A stretch of DNA of 64,000 nucleotides from Ustilaginoidea virens. Lineage: Eukaryota > Ascomycota > Sordariomycetes > Hypocreales > Clavicipitaceae. This document shows positions 14,680 to 27,466 of the stretch, one piece after another. The stretch covers positions 1,922,001 to 1,986,000 of the forward strand of contig NC_057322.1 in assembly GCF_000687475.1 (NCBI RefSeq), in the 5' to 3' direction. The translations under genes and the position numbers were made by a program. Under the pieces are notes generated by a model, which ran no database searches, was not told the DNA's origin, and saw only the letters and a program-made list of their open reading frames with translations. Numbering within the stretch: position 1 is the stretch's first letter; each line of letters opens with the position of its first letter.

Positions 14680-16667
14680 GACGGCATGTGGCTGTGCTGC
14701 TGACCCGCCGAGTGTTGGCTGCTGCGCCACTCGAGTTCAAGCTTGGTGCGGAAGAAGCTGGCGAGACGGACTGCCCCTCAACGCTTGCCATCCGCCGGAA
14801 CCTGCTGGTGGTGGGTGTGGTAGTCGACGTAGACTTGCACTGAGCGCCAACGCTCGCCCTCGATGCTTATGTCAACTAGATTCCCGCCGCCCGACATCAG
14901 CTTGACGGGAATGGGACATGCGCACTAGATTGGCGTCGTCGGTAGGTGCTGGGCTCCGTACACAGTGCGGGGCTGCGAGTACAAGCAGCCGCCAAGTAGA
15001 GCAGCCAGACATGACGTGGGACGACCATCTGAGAGTATGTTGGTACCAGTCCGTACGTAGTACGGAGCACATATTCAGGTTTTCCTCCCAGCGCGCTTCA
15101 AGCCTCCAGGGGCACCAGTCGCAAACCAACCTGGCCAGACTTCTTCGCCTGCGACCAGTTTTCCGTCCGCGGACGTAACTGGCCTCTTTCTCACACACCT
15201 TGTTTTGCTTGCCCATAACCGTCGTCGTACGGTACGGAGCTCCTACCGCTTGAGTGATTGAGTGATGGTGGCAACACCCCAGGCCCCGCCAACTGTCTGT
15301 GGACTGGACTGCACGTCGATCCAGGTCGCATCAGCCCCTCAAGCCACCCCCTGAAGTGCCCCAAGCAAAGTCGGGCGAGTGGCTGGGACGGGATTCCTGC
15401 ACTGGCTTTCAGCACGCAGCTTCTCGCTGTGCCAATGGCTGCTGGCCTTGCGCATTCCCGTCGTGGCAACACCCCGTCACCGTCAAAGTGGTACATGGCA
15501 CAGTCCCGCAGCTCGCAGCCCGTTTGCCACTGTCGGTCGTCTGGTTCGTTCCAAGGTGGCTAGGCTGGCAGGCAGATTCTGTGGTCGAGCAATTGGAGTC
15601 GCATACGTATTTCGAGGCTGTCCTGAAGATGGAAATTTCCTTGCCTTTACACGTCCGTTTGTCATTCCTGGAGTTGTTCTTCCTGGTTGCTGGTTTCTCC
15701 AGCCAGCTGTCAACGGTAGACGGTGCGGTGCGGTGCGGTGCGGTCTGGTACAGTCTGGTATCTCTGGTATCTCGGGCGGGGCCTGCTGATGGATGCGCAA
15801 GGCAAGCACCAGCAGACGAGTACTCCCGAGTCCGGCGCGACAAAGGCTGGCTCGCTGGGAGGCTCCGTCACTGAGCTGTGCTGTGGTGAGGGCGGATTGG
15901 CCGGATTGGCGGAGGATTCGACCAGGCAGACCAGACAGGTTCCCGCCCCTGGTGGTATGTAGGTACCTACAAGTACCTTATGTAATACATCCATCCTGCT
16001 AGGGGGTGCGGCAAGCCCACGTACCTGTCCTGTCCTGTCCTGTCCTGTCTGCGCGCAGTGTCGCAGTCCAGTGTCGACCCTCGCGACTCGACGCACCGCT
16101 GGCTATGTGTGTTTTTTTTTTTTTTTTTTTTTTTGCCCTTTTCTTCCTCAGGCTTCTGTCATATGGCCACCTCCCCACCCCCCCCCCTCTGTCTCACCCC
16201 CCCAGTGGACAAGTTGCTGCCCCCATTTTCTCATGGTTCATCATCTCTTTGATCGGGGACATTCTTTTCTTTCCTTTTTGCTTCTCCCTGCGTCAGCCTA
16301 GGATAACACTTTGCAGGCAGAGGGCTCCATCCTCGCTTTCCCCTTCCTCATTGTCCCTTTTTCTCGTCCGCCATCCTTTTGGTCTCTTTCACGCCACGTC
16401 GATTGCATAATCTGCCGGCTTGCCCATCTCCCATCTCCCCTCTCCCCTCCACTCCCTTTTATTCCCGTCGTCTTGTGCCGCTCAACCACCCCCCCCCCCC
16501 CCAACGCGCCTCTTTGCGTCTCGAGGACCCCAAGGTCGCTCCATCCACTCGTTTGCGCTGCGCTTCAAAGAAAACGTCAACTTCTTTTCGACCTTGTCAG
16601 AAACGACCCCCTCCTGATCCTCCACCAAGGACGCTTTCCGCACCAGACACCAGCCTCGAGTTTTCCG

Positions 16668-16692
16668 CACACACACACACACACACACACAC
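16668..16692. repeat. CA dinucleotide microsatellite in the 5' leader of the transporter gene
   Basis: About twelve CA units end 16 nt before the ATG at 16709, so the repeat probably lies in the 5' untranslated region. Confidence 0.85.
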
Positions 16693-16708
16693 GCACGCAC
16701 AAATCGCC

Positions 16709-18122
16709 ATGGCTGACGAAAAGTCTCGCGTCTCCGGCGACGTCCCTCGTCCGGAGCCCGTCTTGCCCACCGTCAACCCTCAGGTTGACAAGCCGCAGCC
16801 TCCCAAGTCCTCAGTCCATCCCGCTCTCTACGTATTGTAAGGCCAACGCATTCTACGCAAGGTGACGAGGCGCTTCGGCAATGACACTGACTGCATTCTC
16901 TTGCCCAGTGTGTGGATCGGCTTCAGCTCGTCCGTCATCTTGTTCAACAAATGGGTTTTGGATACACTCAACTTCCGTACGTGCCTTCTCTGTCCTCGTC
17001 ACTTTCTCCTGCCGTCGCCACCGACATGCACTGACCCAAATCATCCATCCTCCCAGGCTACCCGGTCATTTTGACCACGTACCACCTGACGTTTGCGACC
17101 GTCGTCACGCAGCTCATGGCCCGCTTCACTTCCCTCCTGGATGGCCGAAAGTCTGTCAAGATGACCGGGCGTGTCTACCTGCGAGCTGTGGTACCCATCG
17201 GCATCTTCTTCAGCCTGAGCTTGATTTGCGGAAACTTGACCTATCTCTACCTCTCCGTCGCCTTTATTCAGATGCTCAAGGCCACCACTCCCGTCGCCGT
17301 GCTCATTGCAAGCTGGACCCTGGGGGTGACCCAACCCAACCTGCGGCAGTTCCTCAATGTTTCCGCCATTGTTGTCGGTGTCATCATCGCCTCCATGGGC
17401 GAGATCAACTTTGTTCTCGTCGGCGTCTTGTACCAGATCGGTGGTGTCATCTTCGAAGCCCTTCGCCTTACCATGGTCCAGCGTCTCCTGAGCTCTGCCG
17501 ATTTCAAGATGGACCCTCTCGTCTCCCTGTACTACTTTGCTCCGGTTTGCGCCGTCATGAACGGCGTCGTTGCTCTGCTGTGGGAAGTTCCCAAGGTCTC
17601 CATGGCTGACGTGTACAACGTCGGTCTCTTCACCTTTTTCCTCAACGGCCTGTGCGCCTTCATGCTCAACGTTTCCGTCGTTTTCCTGGTAGGTGACAGC
17701 GACGACATGCCAATCTCCGGGCTCGGCCAAAACGCTAATTCAAGACATTGTAGATTGGCAAGACGTCTGCTGTTGTTCTCACCCTCTGCGGCGTTCTCAA
17801 GGACATCATGCTCGTCGTTGCCTCCATGGCGATTTGGGGTACTCCTGTAACCGGACTCCAGTTCTTTGGGTACACCATCGCCCTGGGCGGCATGGTCTAT
17901 TACAAGCTCGGCTACGAACAGCTCAAGGGCTACATGGGCGAGGCCAACCGACAGTGGGCAGAATTCGGCGCCCGCAAGCCTGTTCTGCGCAAGCTCTCCA
18001 TCATTGTCCTGTCCGTCATGGTCTTGTTCACGCTGTTCACATCCCTGGCTCATTCGGGTGGCTACGACGCCAGCGCGTTGACCGATGAAGTTAGAAGTCG
18101 CTTCGGCAAGACGCGTAGTTGA
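16709..18122 (+). CDS. Nucleotide-sugar / triose-phosphate transporter family protein, candidate UDP-galactofuranose transporter
   Basis: Integral membrane antiporter of the drug/metabolite (TPT, DUF250) superfamily. Four exons keep phase: 16709-16836, 16909-16976, 17057-17688, 17754-18122; 398 residues, normal for the family. After a hydrophilic Pro-rich N-terminus there are about ten hydrophobic segments from VFVWIGFSSSVILFNKW onward. Family blocks include FNKW, LKATTPVAVL, EALRLTMVQRLLS, DPLVSLYYFAPVCAVMN and IGKTSAVVLTLCGVLKD. The Lys-Thr and Tyr-Tyr motifs typical of TPT proteins are visible. Known: in Aspergillus fumigatus a transporter gene adjacent to the UDP-galactopyranose mutase gene imports UDP-Galf into the Golgi. 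Inferred: the same pairing here suggests UDP-Galf as substrate, but the family is large and the sequence alone does not fix the substrate. Confidence 0.92.
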
Positions 18123-19054
18123 TGGGGCGCAAAACAAACCAGACCGCGACTCGGATAATGAATGTTTCAGCAACTTCCATATTTTTTTTTGTTTCAATTT
18201 TTTTTCAAACCCCTTCGGAAACCTGTTTGACCTCGTCCCCCTTTTCTAATTCTTTTCTTCTTCTTTCGTTTGCTACCCCATTTTCTTCCGGAAGCTTGCC
18301 CATACTATTGAACAAGCGGCTTCGGTAGGACTTGGCATTGCCCATGGGCAATACGAACAGTGTGGACTCGGTCTCACGTGGAGGCCTCAAAACAGGCCAA
18401 GGGTTATGGCGACGGATGGGCATCTGATGTATAACTTGTAGGGAGAGCGGGAAGACGGGAAGGCACAGCGCTGGAGCGCTCGCCGGCGGCGAATGGACGC
18501 AGCTGCGTCACCAAGGGTGTCTAATATGGTGTACTTTAGACGGCGTTGAATACTACCCATAGAGAAATGTGAAATGAAACACTCGGATCATGTCAGACAC
18601 TCGGGCCCTCTGCGACTCGTTGGCATTCTCAACGGCGTGACCACGGTACCAGAAAGCAGAAAGCAACAGGTGAGAAAACACCGCCGCCGTTTCATCCGAC
18701 GTCACGTCCGCGGACTCTGCACACCAGCTCGCTCGTGCCGCGTATCTATCACGTCCCACGCAGCTTCGTCCATCTACCAGGCACATAGGTCCCATCCCCT
18801 CTCCCCCAACCCCCCTCCCCAGCAGCCACCTGCCGAACCTTACTTTATAGCCCAACGGAAATTCACGCAAGATGATGCAACGACATGTCCTCGTGTGGCA
18901 ATGCTATGTGTGGCAAATATTCTTTTTTTATCTTTTTTTGGAAAGAAACCAACTTCATAATTGAGCCCAATAAACCGAGGTTCCTGAGTAGCCTTTTGAT
19001 GCTTCTTTACAACCCGAGTCCCGCCAACTCCCTAACCGTGAACGTGAGAAATGC
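18123..19054. other. Convergent intergenic region between the transporter and eL27
   Basis: This region contains the 3' ends of two convergent genes. It has T-rich stretches just after the transporter stop, an AATAAA near 18969 and no gene-like frame. Confidence 0.7.
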
Positions 19055-19944
19055 TTAGAAACCTGCCGTCATGTGTTAGCGGGGGGGGGGGGGTTAGGCA
19101 AGGCGAGGCGAGGCGAGGCGTGAGGCAAAGTCTTTTGCCAGTTGGAAAGGAAAAAAAAAGGAAGAGGAAAGAAAAAAAGGGTCTTTGGCGTCGCCGCATG
19201 ACAACATACGCAGGGGGGTAAAGAACCAGCGGTTCTTGCCGCTGTTGTAGCGCTCCTCCAACACCTTCTTGACAGTCTTCTTCGCGTCCTCCCGCTGGCT
19301 GACCTCCTTGAAGGTCTCGCCCGAGATGGCGCCCTTGAGGCCCTCGAGCTCGAGCGTGTATCGCGTGGGCATCAGGTGGTTGTAGTTGATGACCTTGATG
19401 AAGGGCTTGATCTTTGACCGCTTCTCCTGACGCGTCTTGGACATGCGGCGGGTGATCTTGGAGGGGTAGCGCTCGATGCCGGCCACGACGGCATGCCCGA
19501 ACGGGTGAGGCTTGTTGCCATTGTCGACGGGCTGGATGATGACGACCTGCCAGAGGAAGCTTTTTGTCAGCTGCACGCACGAGTCTCCCGCAAACGCCCA
19601 CCACGCTCCCCGGGGTGCACTGTCCGCCGTCTCGTTGGAGCCGCAATGCCTCCGGAGCGCTCGTCATGACCCGGCAACGCAGCCCGCACACGCTGAGCCG
19701 AGCCGAGCGACGCTCTCTCGCCACCACAGCTGCTCCGACCTCCGCCCCCAGCCGCCCTGCATCTCAGCCAAGCCCTTGTGGTTCACCCCTTCCGCCCGGA
19801 GGCACGCGAGCGACACCAGAGCAGCGGGAAACCTTGGGGGGGGGGGGCGCCTCTCTCGGGTGAAAAAGCGAGCCGTCGTACCTTCTTGCCTGCATAGCGG
19901 CCGCGGGTGATTATGGCGACTCGGCCGACCTTGAGGAACTTCAT
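19055..19944 (-). CDS. rpl27: 60S ribosomal protein eL27 (L27)
   Basis: Large-subunit ribosomal protein. Exons are 19882-19944 ([21 protein letters not shown]), 19210-19546 and a terminal coding exon of only 8 nt (19055-19062), which completes Arg and adds Phe-stop, giving 135 residues and the family ending FFTPLRF. The last intron (19063-19209) starts GTATGT and ends GACGGCAG with a GCTAAC branch site upstream. Without that splice the frame would run on with a non-conserved tail. A 13-G run and a short GGCGA repeat lie within this intron. Internal blocks [20 protein letters not shown] and [11 protein letters not shown] fit the family. The gene is head-to-head with NCE101. Confidence 0.96.
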
Positions 19945-20300
19945 CTTTTTTTTCGTCCTGCTTCGTCGTCGGGTGATGGTGGTTAGTGTGGGCGGCGGTG
20001 GGGGGGGGGCAGGTGTCGCGGGCTGGTCGTCCTGCGTGACGGGAGAAATTCTGGGTGCAGAAAATTTTGGGCGAGTTTGTGGGTTTGGCACACGGGGGTT
20101 GTGCAAGCGAGGTCGCATGTGCGAGGTCACGTGGCGCCGGAGCGTTTGCGCCACCCTCTCCCCCGCCCCACTTTTTCATGTGCTGGGGCTAGGCCCGCCG
20201 CGCCGTCAGATGGAAACGATGGGACTTGGCGAGCGAAGGCGGGAAGGACGCGCGGTTGTTTCCAAGGCCGCCCAGCTTCGAAAACGGGACGAGACGAGAA
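19945..20300. promoter_or_regulatory. Shared divergent promoter of eL27 and NCE101
   Basis: Only 356 bp separate the two start codons, so both promoters must lie here or overlap. Poly-G and purine-rich stretches occur near 19993-20010. I do not recognise a canonical ribosomal-protein box with confidence. Confidence 0.6.
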
Positions 20301-20530
20301 ATGGCAGCGCCGACGTACATTATCTCGCGGGTTGGCGACCCCATCTTCGCGGTGCTGATTGGCCTGTCGGCGGCGGCGATGCGCATCGGCCGCGAGGAAC
20401 GGGCCAAGGGGTATACGGCGCGGCAGACGGTCGAGAACGGCTTGAGGTGGGTGGACTTGGCCGCGGCTGACGAATGACGCTGACGTGTTTTGTTCGCTGC
20501 CGCAGACGTATTGGGTTCTCGAAGAAATAG
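20301..20530 (+). CDS. NCE101: NCE101 family protein (non-classical export)
   Basis: Small single-span membrane protein; in budding yeast Nce101 was found through its effect on export of proteins lacking a signal peptide. Exons 20301-20446 and 20506-20530 give 56 residues; the 59-nt intron has a GTGGGT donor and CAG acceptor and the junction codon is AGA. The sequence starts MAAPTYIISRVGDPIFAVLI, has one hydrophobic segment (about residues 12-27) and ends in a basic RRIGFSKK tail. The length suits this very short family. An upstream in-frame extension exists but is not conserved in character, so the ATG at 20301 is preferred. Confidence 0.9.
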
Positions 20531-21321
20531 GGGGGATGGCGGAGCGGCCAAGCCCTGCGAGGCGGTTCCAACGCCGGCATGCGAGAGATGTCCGGGGGGG
20601 GCATTTTGCCGGGGGCCTCGCGTCCGGGATGGGGGGAGCTTCGGGATGGGGGAGGGCTTCGGGACGGGAGAGAGTGGGTGGAAACGCGGGATGGAGGTGG
20701 TGGTGCTTTTTGGGGTGTCTTTGCAGGTATTATTTGGGGTTGCTTGATTTCGGCAGAAGCAATGAAGCAAGCCGGATGCTACGCTTGGTCGAACCACGGC
20801 ACGATGCCTTTGGCGCTTGCAGTCATGTTCATGGGCCCGACTGGCTGTGGCGTGGGATACAGCGGATTTGGCTCAATATGTACTTGTATGAAGTTGGAGA
20901 GTCATGGTGCCCTTGGGACGATGACTAGCCGTGTAGCCCCCTTGGCAAGTTGACCGCCGGCATGGACCCGGTGCCTACCTACGCATGCCCGGCAGTACCA
21001 CGCTACCCCGTATCCAAGTCCTGCCAGGGAGATTTCCGCCTTGCCCAGGGACTCGAGCTCCCGAGGCTGTGTGAATTTCCCATGTCCGGAAACAAGGGCT
21101 CATGAGCCAAGCCCTGCGTTGCCCACTGCGGCCGGCGGCCTCGGGTCAACGCGAGACAGCGTCGAAGGCGCCCGAGGCTGATTCACCTGCTCGTCGGCGG
21201 CTGCGCATAGAAACCAGCGAGGCAGCAGGCAGGCAGACAAGACCGGAAACACCCACCGCTTGATTGCCTTGGACGCCCTTTCGCTTGAACCAGCAGCAGC
21301 AACAGACAGACGTGCCGCGCT
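20531..21321. other. Convergent intergenic region between NCE101 and the TTC36-like gene
   Basis: I see no gene. Frames here are G-rich and repetitive (GGGAT-type stretches at 20620-20700). The interval holds the 3' regions of two convergent genes. Confidence 0.65.
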
Positions 21322-22143
21322 TCAGGCGTCGAAGGACGGCCCGTACTCCTTCCGCATGGCCTCGCGGACAATCTCCCCGCACAGCTTGGCCGTCGGGTTG
21401 ACGCTGACGGCGAGCCCCCTCGCCACCTGGCTGCCGTAGCGCCCGCCGCACGCCAGGTCGTGCGACGCCGCCTGCTCAAAGTCGACGCGGGTCCACGCGC
21501 CCTCGGCCCGGGCGCCGTCGACGTCCAGCGCCCGGTGCGGCAGCAGCTTCGCCGTCCGGAGGTAGATGGCCGCGCGCTGGGTGTACGCCATGGCCAGCGT
21601 CCTGGCGGCCTGGGGCGAGACCGGCGTGGCGGCGGCGGCGTGCGGGCCGAGCAGGGCGATTGCCGCGTCCAGGTCGCCGAGGGCGCGGGCGGCGGCTTGC
21701 CTCTTCTCCCCGGCGGGGGGGTGCTCCACGAGCGGCAGCGGCGGCGGCGCGGCGGCCGTCTCGTCGAGCAGCATGGCGTCGCCGTACAGGCGCCGCAGCA
21801 CCTGGGCCCTGTTGTTGCGGGCGCTGGCGTAGTCGGGGCGCTCGGCCACGAGGGCGTCCAGGTCGGCGAGGCAGCGCGCGTAGCCCTGCCGGGCGGGGTG
21901 GTCTGCGGCGTCGGCGGCCTGGGCGAGCTGGGCGAGCTGGGCGAGCTGGGCCTCGGCGGCTTGGACGCGGGTGACGATGGCGCGCTCGCGGGCGACGAGG
22001 GCGGCGTAGACGGCGGGATCGGCGACGTGCGGGTCGGGGGGCAGCGAGGGGTCGGTGGCGGCGGCCGCGGCGGGGGTGAACTCGGGGTCCTTGATCTTTT
22101 CGAGGACGTTGGCGTCCCTGGTGCTCAGGTCGACGTGGGACAT
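21322..22143 (-). CDS. TTC36-like tetratricopeptide repeat protein
   Basis: Single-exon gene, 273 residues. It begins MSHVDLSTRDANVLEKIKDPE, then an Ala-rich linker, a helix with tandem LAQ units, and TPR-like helix pairs (ARCLADLDALVAERPDYASARNN is a good TPR; another spans the ALGDLDAAIALLG to AMAYTQRAAIY region). The C-terminus (VNPTAKLCGEIVREAMRKEYGP) matches the ending expected of TTC36-type proteins, which are short TPR adaptors. The biochemical role is not fixed in fungi. It is head-to-head with HPPD; in mammals TTC36 has been linked to HPD and tyrosine catabolism, so the pairing is noteworthy, although function is inferred only from family. Confidence 0.82.
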   Translation of the reverse strand: MSHVDLSTRDANVLEKIKDPEFTPAAAAATDPSLPPDPHVADPAVYAALVARERAIVTRVQAAEAQLAQLAQLAQAADAADHPARQGYARCLADLDALVAERPDYASARNNRAQVLRRLYGDAMLLDETAAAPPPLPLVEHPPAGEKRQAAARALGDLDAAIALLGPHAAAATPVSPQAARTLAMAYTQRAAIYLRTAKLLPHRALDVDGARAEGAWTRVDFEQAASHDLACGGRYGSQVARGLAVSVNPTAKLCGEIVREAMRKEYGPSFDA

Positions 22144-24140
<1,997 letters not shown>

Positions 24141-24921
24141 TGAGATGGTGATGATGGTGATGATGGTGATGCATGATGCTTGCCATGTTGGGAACTTCAG
24201 ATCAAAAGAGACTGCCGAAAAGGGCCACGTGGGGGAGAAGTGCATCTGGTTGGATTTTTTAGCCTTTTTCTAGCCTTTTTCTAGCCTTTTCCTAGCCTTT
24301 TCCATAGCCTTTTGTATCTTTTTGTGTTTTTTCCTTTTTCCTTTTTTTTTTTTCCCTTTTTTTCCTGTTCTGTTTATTTTACTTTCCCTTTTTTCATGGC
24401 TACCGAATGGCCATTTTTCAACCTCGCAGCCGTTGTTTTGCAGGCAGGAGTCTCGGGTTTCACTTTCACCTTCACCTTCACTTTCACTCTCACTGTCACC
24501 AGCCTCCTTTATACGACGCATGCGCGGGAACGACGAGAGAATGGAAGCCCCTTTTCGTCGTGTAGCTTGCTCTTCCCAGGGTTGCCGGGTCGAGGCCCGC
24601 GTCAGCCCTCGCTAGATGTCTACACTAGCCAATTCAAAAAAAGAAATGAAAAAAAGAAATGAAACAAGAAAAATGGCAAACCTGAAATGCGTTTTATACA
24701 AGCCCCCTGATGCGCCAAGCTCTCGTGAAAAATTCAAAACTCCCCTGGTGAAAAGGCCACAGACGCATCCACCTGGAAATCGGTCCATCGATTCTCGCTG
24801 GAATGAACGGCGGCGCGCACACATATATACATACACCAACCCCCGTTCGCACAACCCGCGCATGGCTGCAGCAAGACCGCAGACGGCCGCAGCGGCAGCA
24901 GCAGCAGCAGCAGCAGGCTGG
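24141..24921. other. Convergent intergenic region between HPPD and SSL1
   Basis: No gene is seen. The stretch includes GATGGT repeats just after the HPPD stop (24142-24175), an imperfect TAGCCTTTTTC array (24243-24316), T-rich runs, a (TTTCAC)n-like patch near 24466-24500 and a GCA run at 24893-24915. Confidence 0.7.
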
Positions 24922-26473
24922 TCACGCGTCAACGTCCATGGCGCCGTCGGCCGCGCTGCTCTGGCACCCCGGGCAGTTGTGCACGAACTGGTGGGCAAAG
25001 ACGTCGCAGTCGATGCAGAAGTGGTTGCCGCACACGTCGCATGCGTAGCGGCCGCTCTCGCTGACCCCGTTGTTGGCCGGCTTGGCGCGCTTCCCCCCGT
25101 CCTGCTGGCCCGCGCCCGCGCCGTTCTTGGGCGGCGGCCCCGGGAACGCGGCCAGGCAGGCGAAGCAGGCGGCCGACCGGGAGGCCTGCTGCCACGGCAC
25201 CTCGGCCCAGTTGCGCAGCGGGAACAGGTGGTGGTACGACCGGGCCAGGTGGGTGGACAGGATGAGCGTCAGCCCGCAGGCCGGGCACTCGGCGGGCAGG
25301 CGGCACACGCGGGCGGAGCACCGGGTGCAGGCGTAGCCTTCGCGGATGGGCCGGCTGTGGCAGGCGCAGAGGCTGATGGCGCCGCCGGGCGCGAGGGTGC
25401 GCGACGGGAAGCCCATCATCAGCAGGCTGGCGGCGCTGCGCTCGGCGGCCCGCGTGGCCGGCGGCGTCGTCTTGGCCAGCACCAGGTCCCGCAGGTGCAC
25501 CTCGTCCATGGCCACGCCGTACTGCGACTCGTCGCCGGCGTTGGTGCGCGCGCAGAGCTCCGCGCACACGGCCACCTGCGCCGACAGGCCCACGACCGAC
25601 ACGCGAATCCGGTCCGCCACCAGGCTGGCAATCGTCTCGTGGATGTCGCCCGGATCGCTGGACAGCAGGGCCCCGTAGATGATGACGACTTCTCGAGTGC
25701 CGTGAGATGGCGCGTGGCTAAAAAAGAAACGACACCAACCCGCAAGCTCACCCATCCCACCCGCGGAATCCGTCAGCTTCCCTTTATTTTCGGTTTTTTT
25801 TGGGTTTCTTTACCCCCCATTCTCCTTTTCGGGAAAAAAAGAAAAAAAAAAACGCCCCCCCATGCACCGGTTCAAAGGAGTCGAAAAAAACTCACAACAG
25901 AGCGCCGCGGCACATCTCGAGCGCGTTCTGCAAGCTCGGGTTCCCCTGCGGCTCCTGCCCCTCGACCGCCCTCAGGCGCTCAATCTGCTCGGCCGGGTTG
26001 CCGCCCATGTCGCTGATGCGCACGGCCACGCCGTCCCGCATGCCCACGATGCCCAGCTGCGATATGGGGTTCTGCTCGAAAAACTCGCGCACAAAGGCGA
26101 CGGCGTAGCTGACCGTCAGCCGGTACCGCGTGGGCAGCAGGTCCTTGTCGGCCATGGCAAACGACATGTCGAGCACCAGCATCAGGTGCCGGATGATGCC
26201 CCTCCGCAGCGGCGTCGTGTCGCGCGTCAGGCGCCTCCGCTTCTCGGCCTCCAGCAGCGTGAGGCTGAGCACGCCATCCTGGTCTTCTTCGGGCAGGTTC
26301 GTCTCCCACGTGCGCCGCGACTGTTCCCACGCTTGCGCGCTGTACCGGTCCTTTTTGCGCTTGGCCCGCGAGGCCTTGCTGCGGGAGGGGCCGCCCTCGT
26401 CGTCGGTGACCCGGTGGTCGACGAGCTCGTCGTCGGACGCGTTGGCGACGAATTCGCCGTCCGAGTCGGCCAT
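24922..26473 (-). CDS. SSL1: TFIIH core subunit SSL1 (p44/GTF2H2)
   Basis: Subunit of the general transcription and nucleotide-excision-repair factor TFIIH that binds and stimulates the XPD/Rad3 helicase. Exons 25896-26473 and 24922-25717 give 457 residues; the intron has a GTGAGT donor and TTTTTTAG acceptor, and the junction reads RGALFHAPSHGTREVVIIYGAL as expected. A von Willebrand-A-like domain follows an acidic and basic N-terminus (HLMLVLDMSFAMADKDLLPTR). The C-terminal half carries zinc-binding clusters: CACH, CTRC, CPACG, then a RING-like C4 module (CFAC, CDVCGNHFCIDCD, CPGC). I chose the ATG at 26473 over the longer frame because MADSDGEF starts the recognisable protein. Confidence 0.95.
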
Positions 26474-27466
26474 GGGTGGGAAACGAGCAGGTCGGTGGCG
26501 GGCCACGTAACAAGAAGCCTTCCCTTCCGCCCCCTTCTTCGCCGGTCTTTGCGGGTTTGGCGAGCAGCGGGTTGCGACGCAGGCGGAAGAAATTGAAAGA
26601 ACGGGGCGAGGCGGGCGAGGCTGGGGAGAGAAGAACAACGCTTGCCCTTGTCCGCCCCGAGTGACGGGACGGGGGTCGCGGGCCAATCAGCCAGACCGTG
26701 CGGAGTACGGACACGGAGCGCGGAGCACGGAGTACAGAGCACCGAGTACCGACTCTACGCACCCATCTTCATCTTCATTTCTTCTTCTCAACCATCGGCG
26801 CCCCGTACTCTTCTCTTATGCTCCCCCGCGACGACGCAGTAGGACAGCAGGCACTCACTCATTGACAGTCACAAAATGCCGTCTCTTACGGTATTCGGGA
26901 CAAGAATCTATACATTAATCGCTACATGGGGTATACTACGGGAATCGTCTCCAAAATCCTGCATAGCGCCATATTACCTCGATGAACCAGCAGCATCATC
27001 ATGTATGGTGTCTTTTTTTTTTTTTTTTTTTTTTTTCCTCTTCCCTCCCCTCCTCATTACGTCTCCTCCGAAGCCATCATCATCAAGTCCACGAACCGAC
27101 TCTCGTCATCGTCAGATGAAGGGCAGGCCTGCAGCCCTGTTTGAACATTTCCCTCCAAAACATATATCCCTGGGCATCTCGACGTGAAAAAGAGACGGCG
27201 AGGCCCGGGAAAAAAAAACCCCCCCATCGCAAAGCTGAGCGCAACGCAGAGCACACTTCATCTTACCCTACATGCCAATAACGTCCATGCTCCTAGTTGT
27301 ACGTTTTGTGTCGTCGAGTCCGCGTAAAAGTCGTCGACAGGGGGATTCAGAGCACGAATCAACCATGCTTCCACCGTAAACGCCTTATCCAGAAAGAGAG
27401 AAGAAGAAGAAGAAGAAGAAGAAGAAAAGATGCCTCAAGCAAAAGGGGTGAGGAGCGGGTGCGCCG
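26474..27466. other. Intergenic region with a CGGAGTAC cluster upstream of SSL1
   Basis: The SSL1 promoter lies at the left end. A dense cluster of CGGAGTAC and CGGAGCAC motifs spans about 26701-26750. A 24-T run (27013-27036) and a GAA microsatellite (27399-27428) lie near the 3' end of the CHS7-like gene. No coding region is supported. Confidence 0.7.

Larger units (their letters stand above)
11266..16708. other. 5.4-kb divergent intergenic region between UGM and the transporter
   Basis: I find no gene here. The open frames are short and lack family motifs. The region holds TACGGAGTAC-type motifs (near 11870, 12130, 12885, 13650, 13697, 14550, 15055 and 15235), a (TTCCTGATTCTGG)n-like patch near 11970-12010, an AAAGGGATG array (14635-14679), GCGGT and CTGTC short repeats near 15720 and 16030, a 23-T run (16112-16134) and a CA microsatellite (16668-16692) just before the transporter ATG. 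Promoters of both flanking genes must lie at its ends. Confidence 0.65.

Noticed and set aside
11266..16708. Possible hidden gene or transposon in the 5.4-kb divergent gap
   Set aside because: No frame shows transposase, reverse transcriptase or other family motifs, and I found no long terminal or inverted repeats by eye. A repeat-library search would be needed to exclude a decayed element.
24616..26016. 466-codon plus-strand frame over SSL1
   Set aside because: Antisense to the two SSL1 exons and crossing its intron; no recognisable domain.
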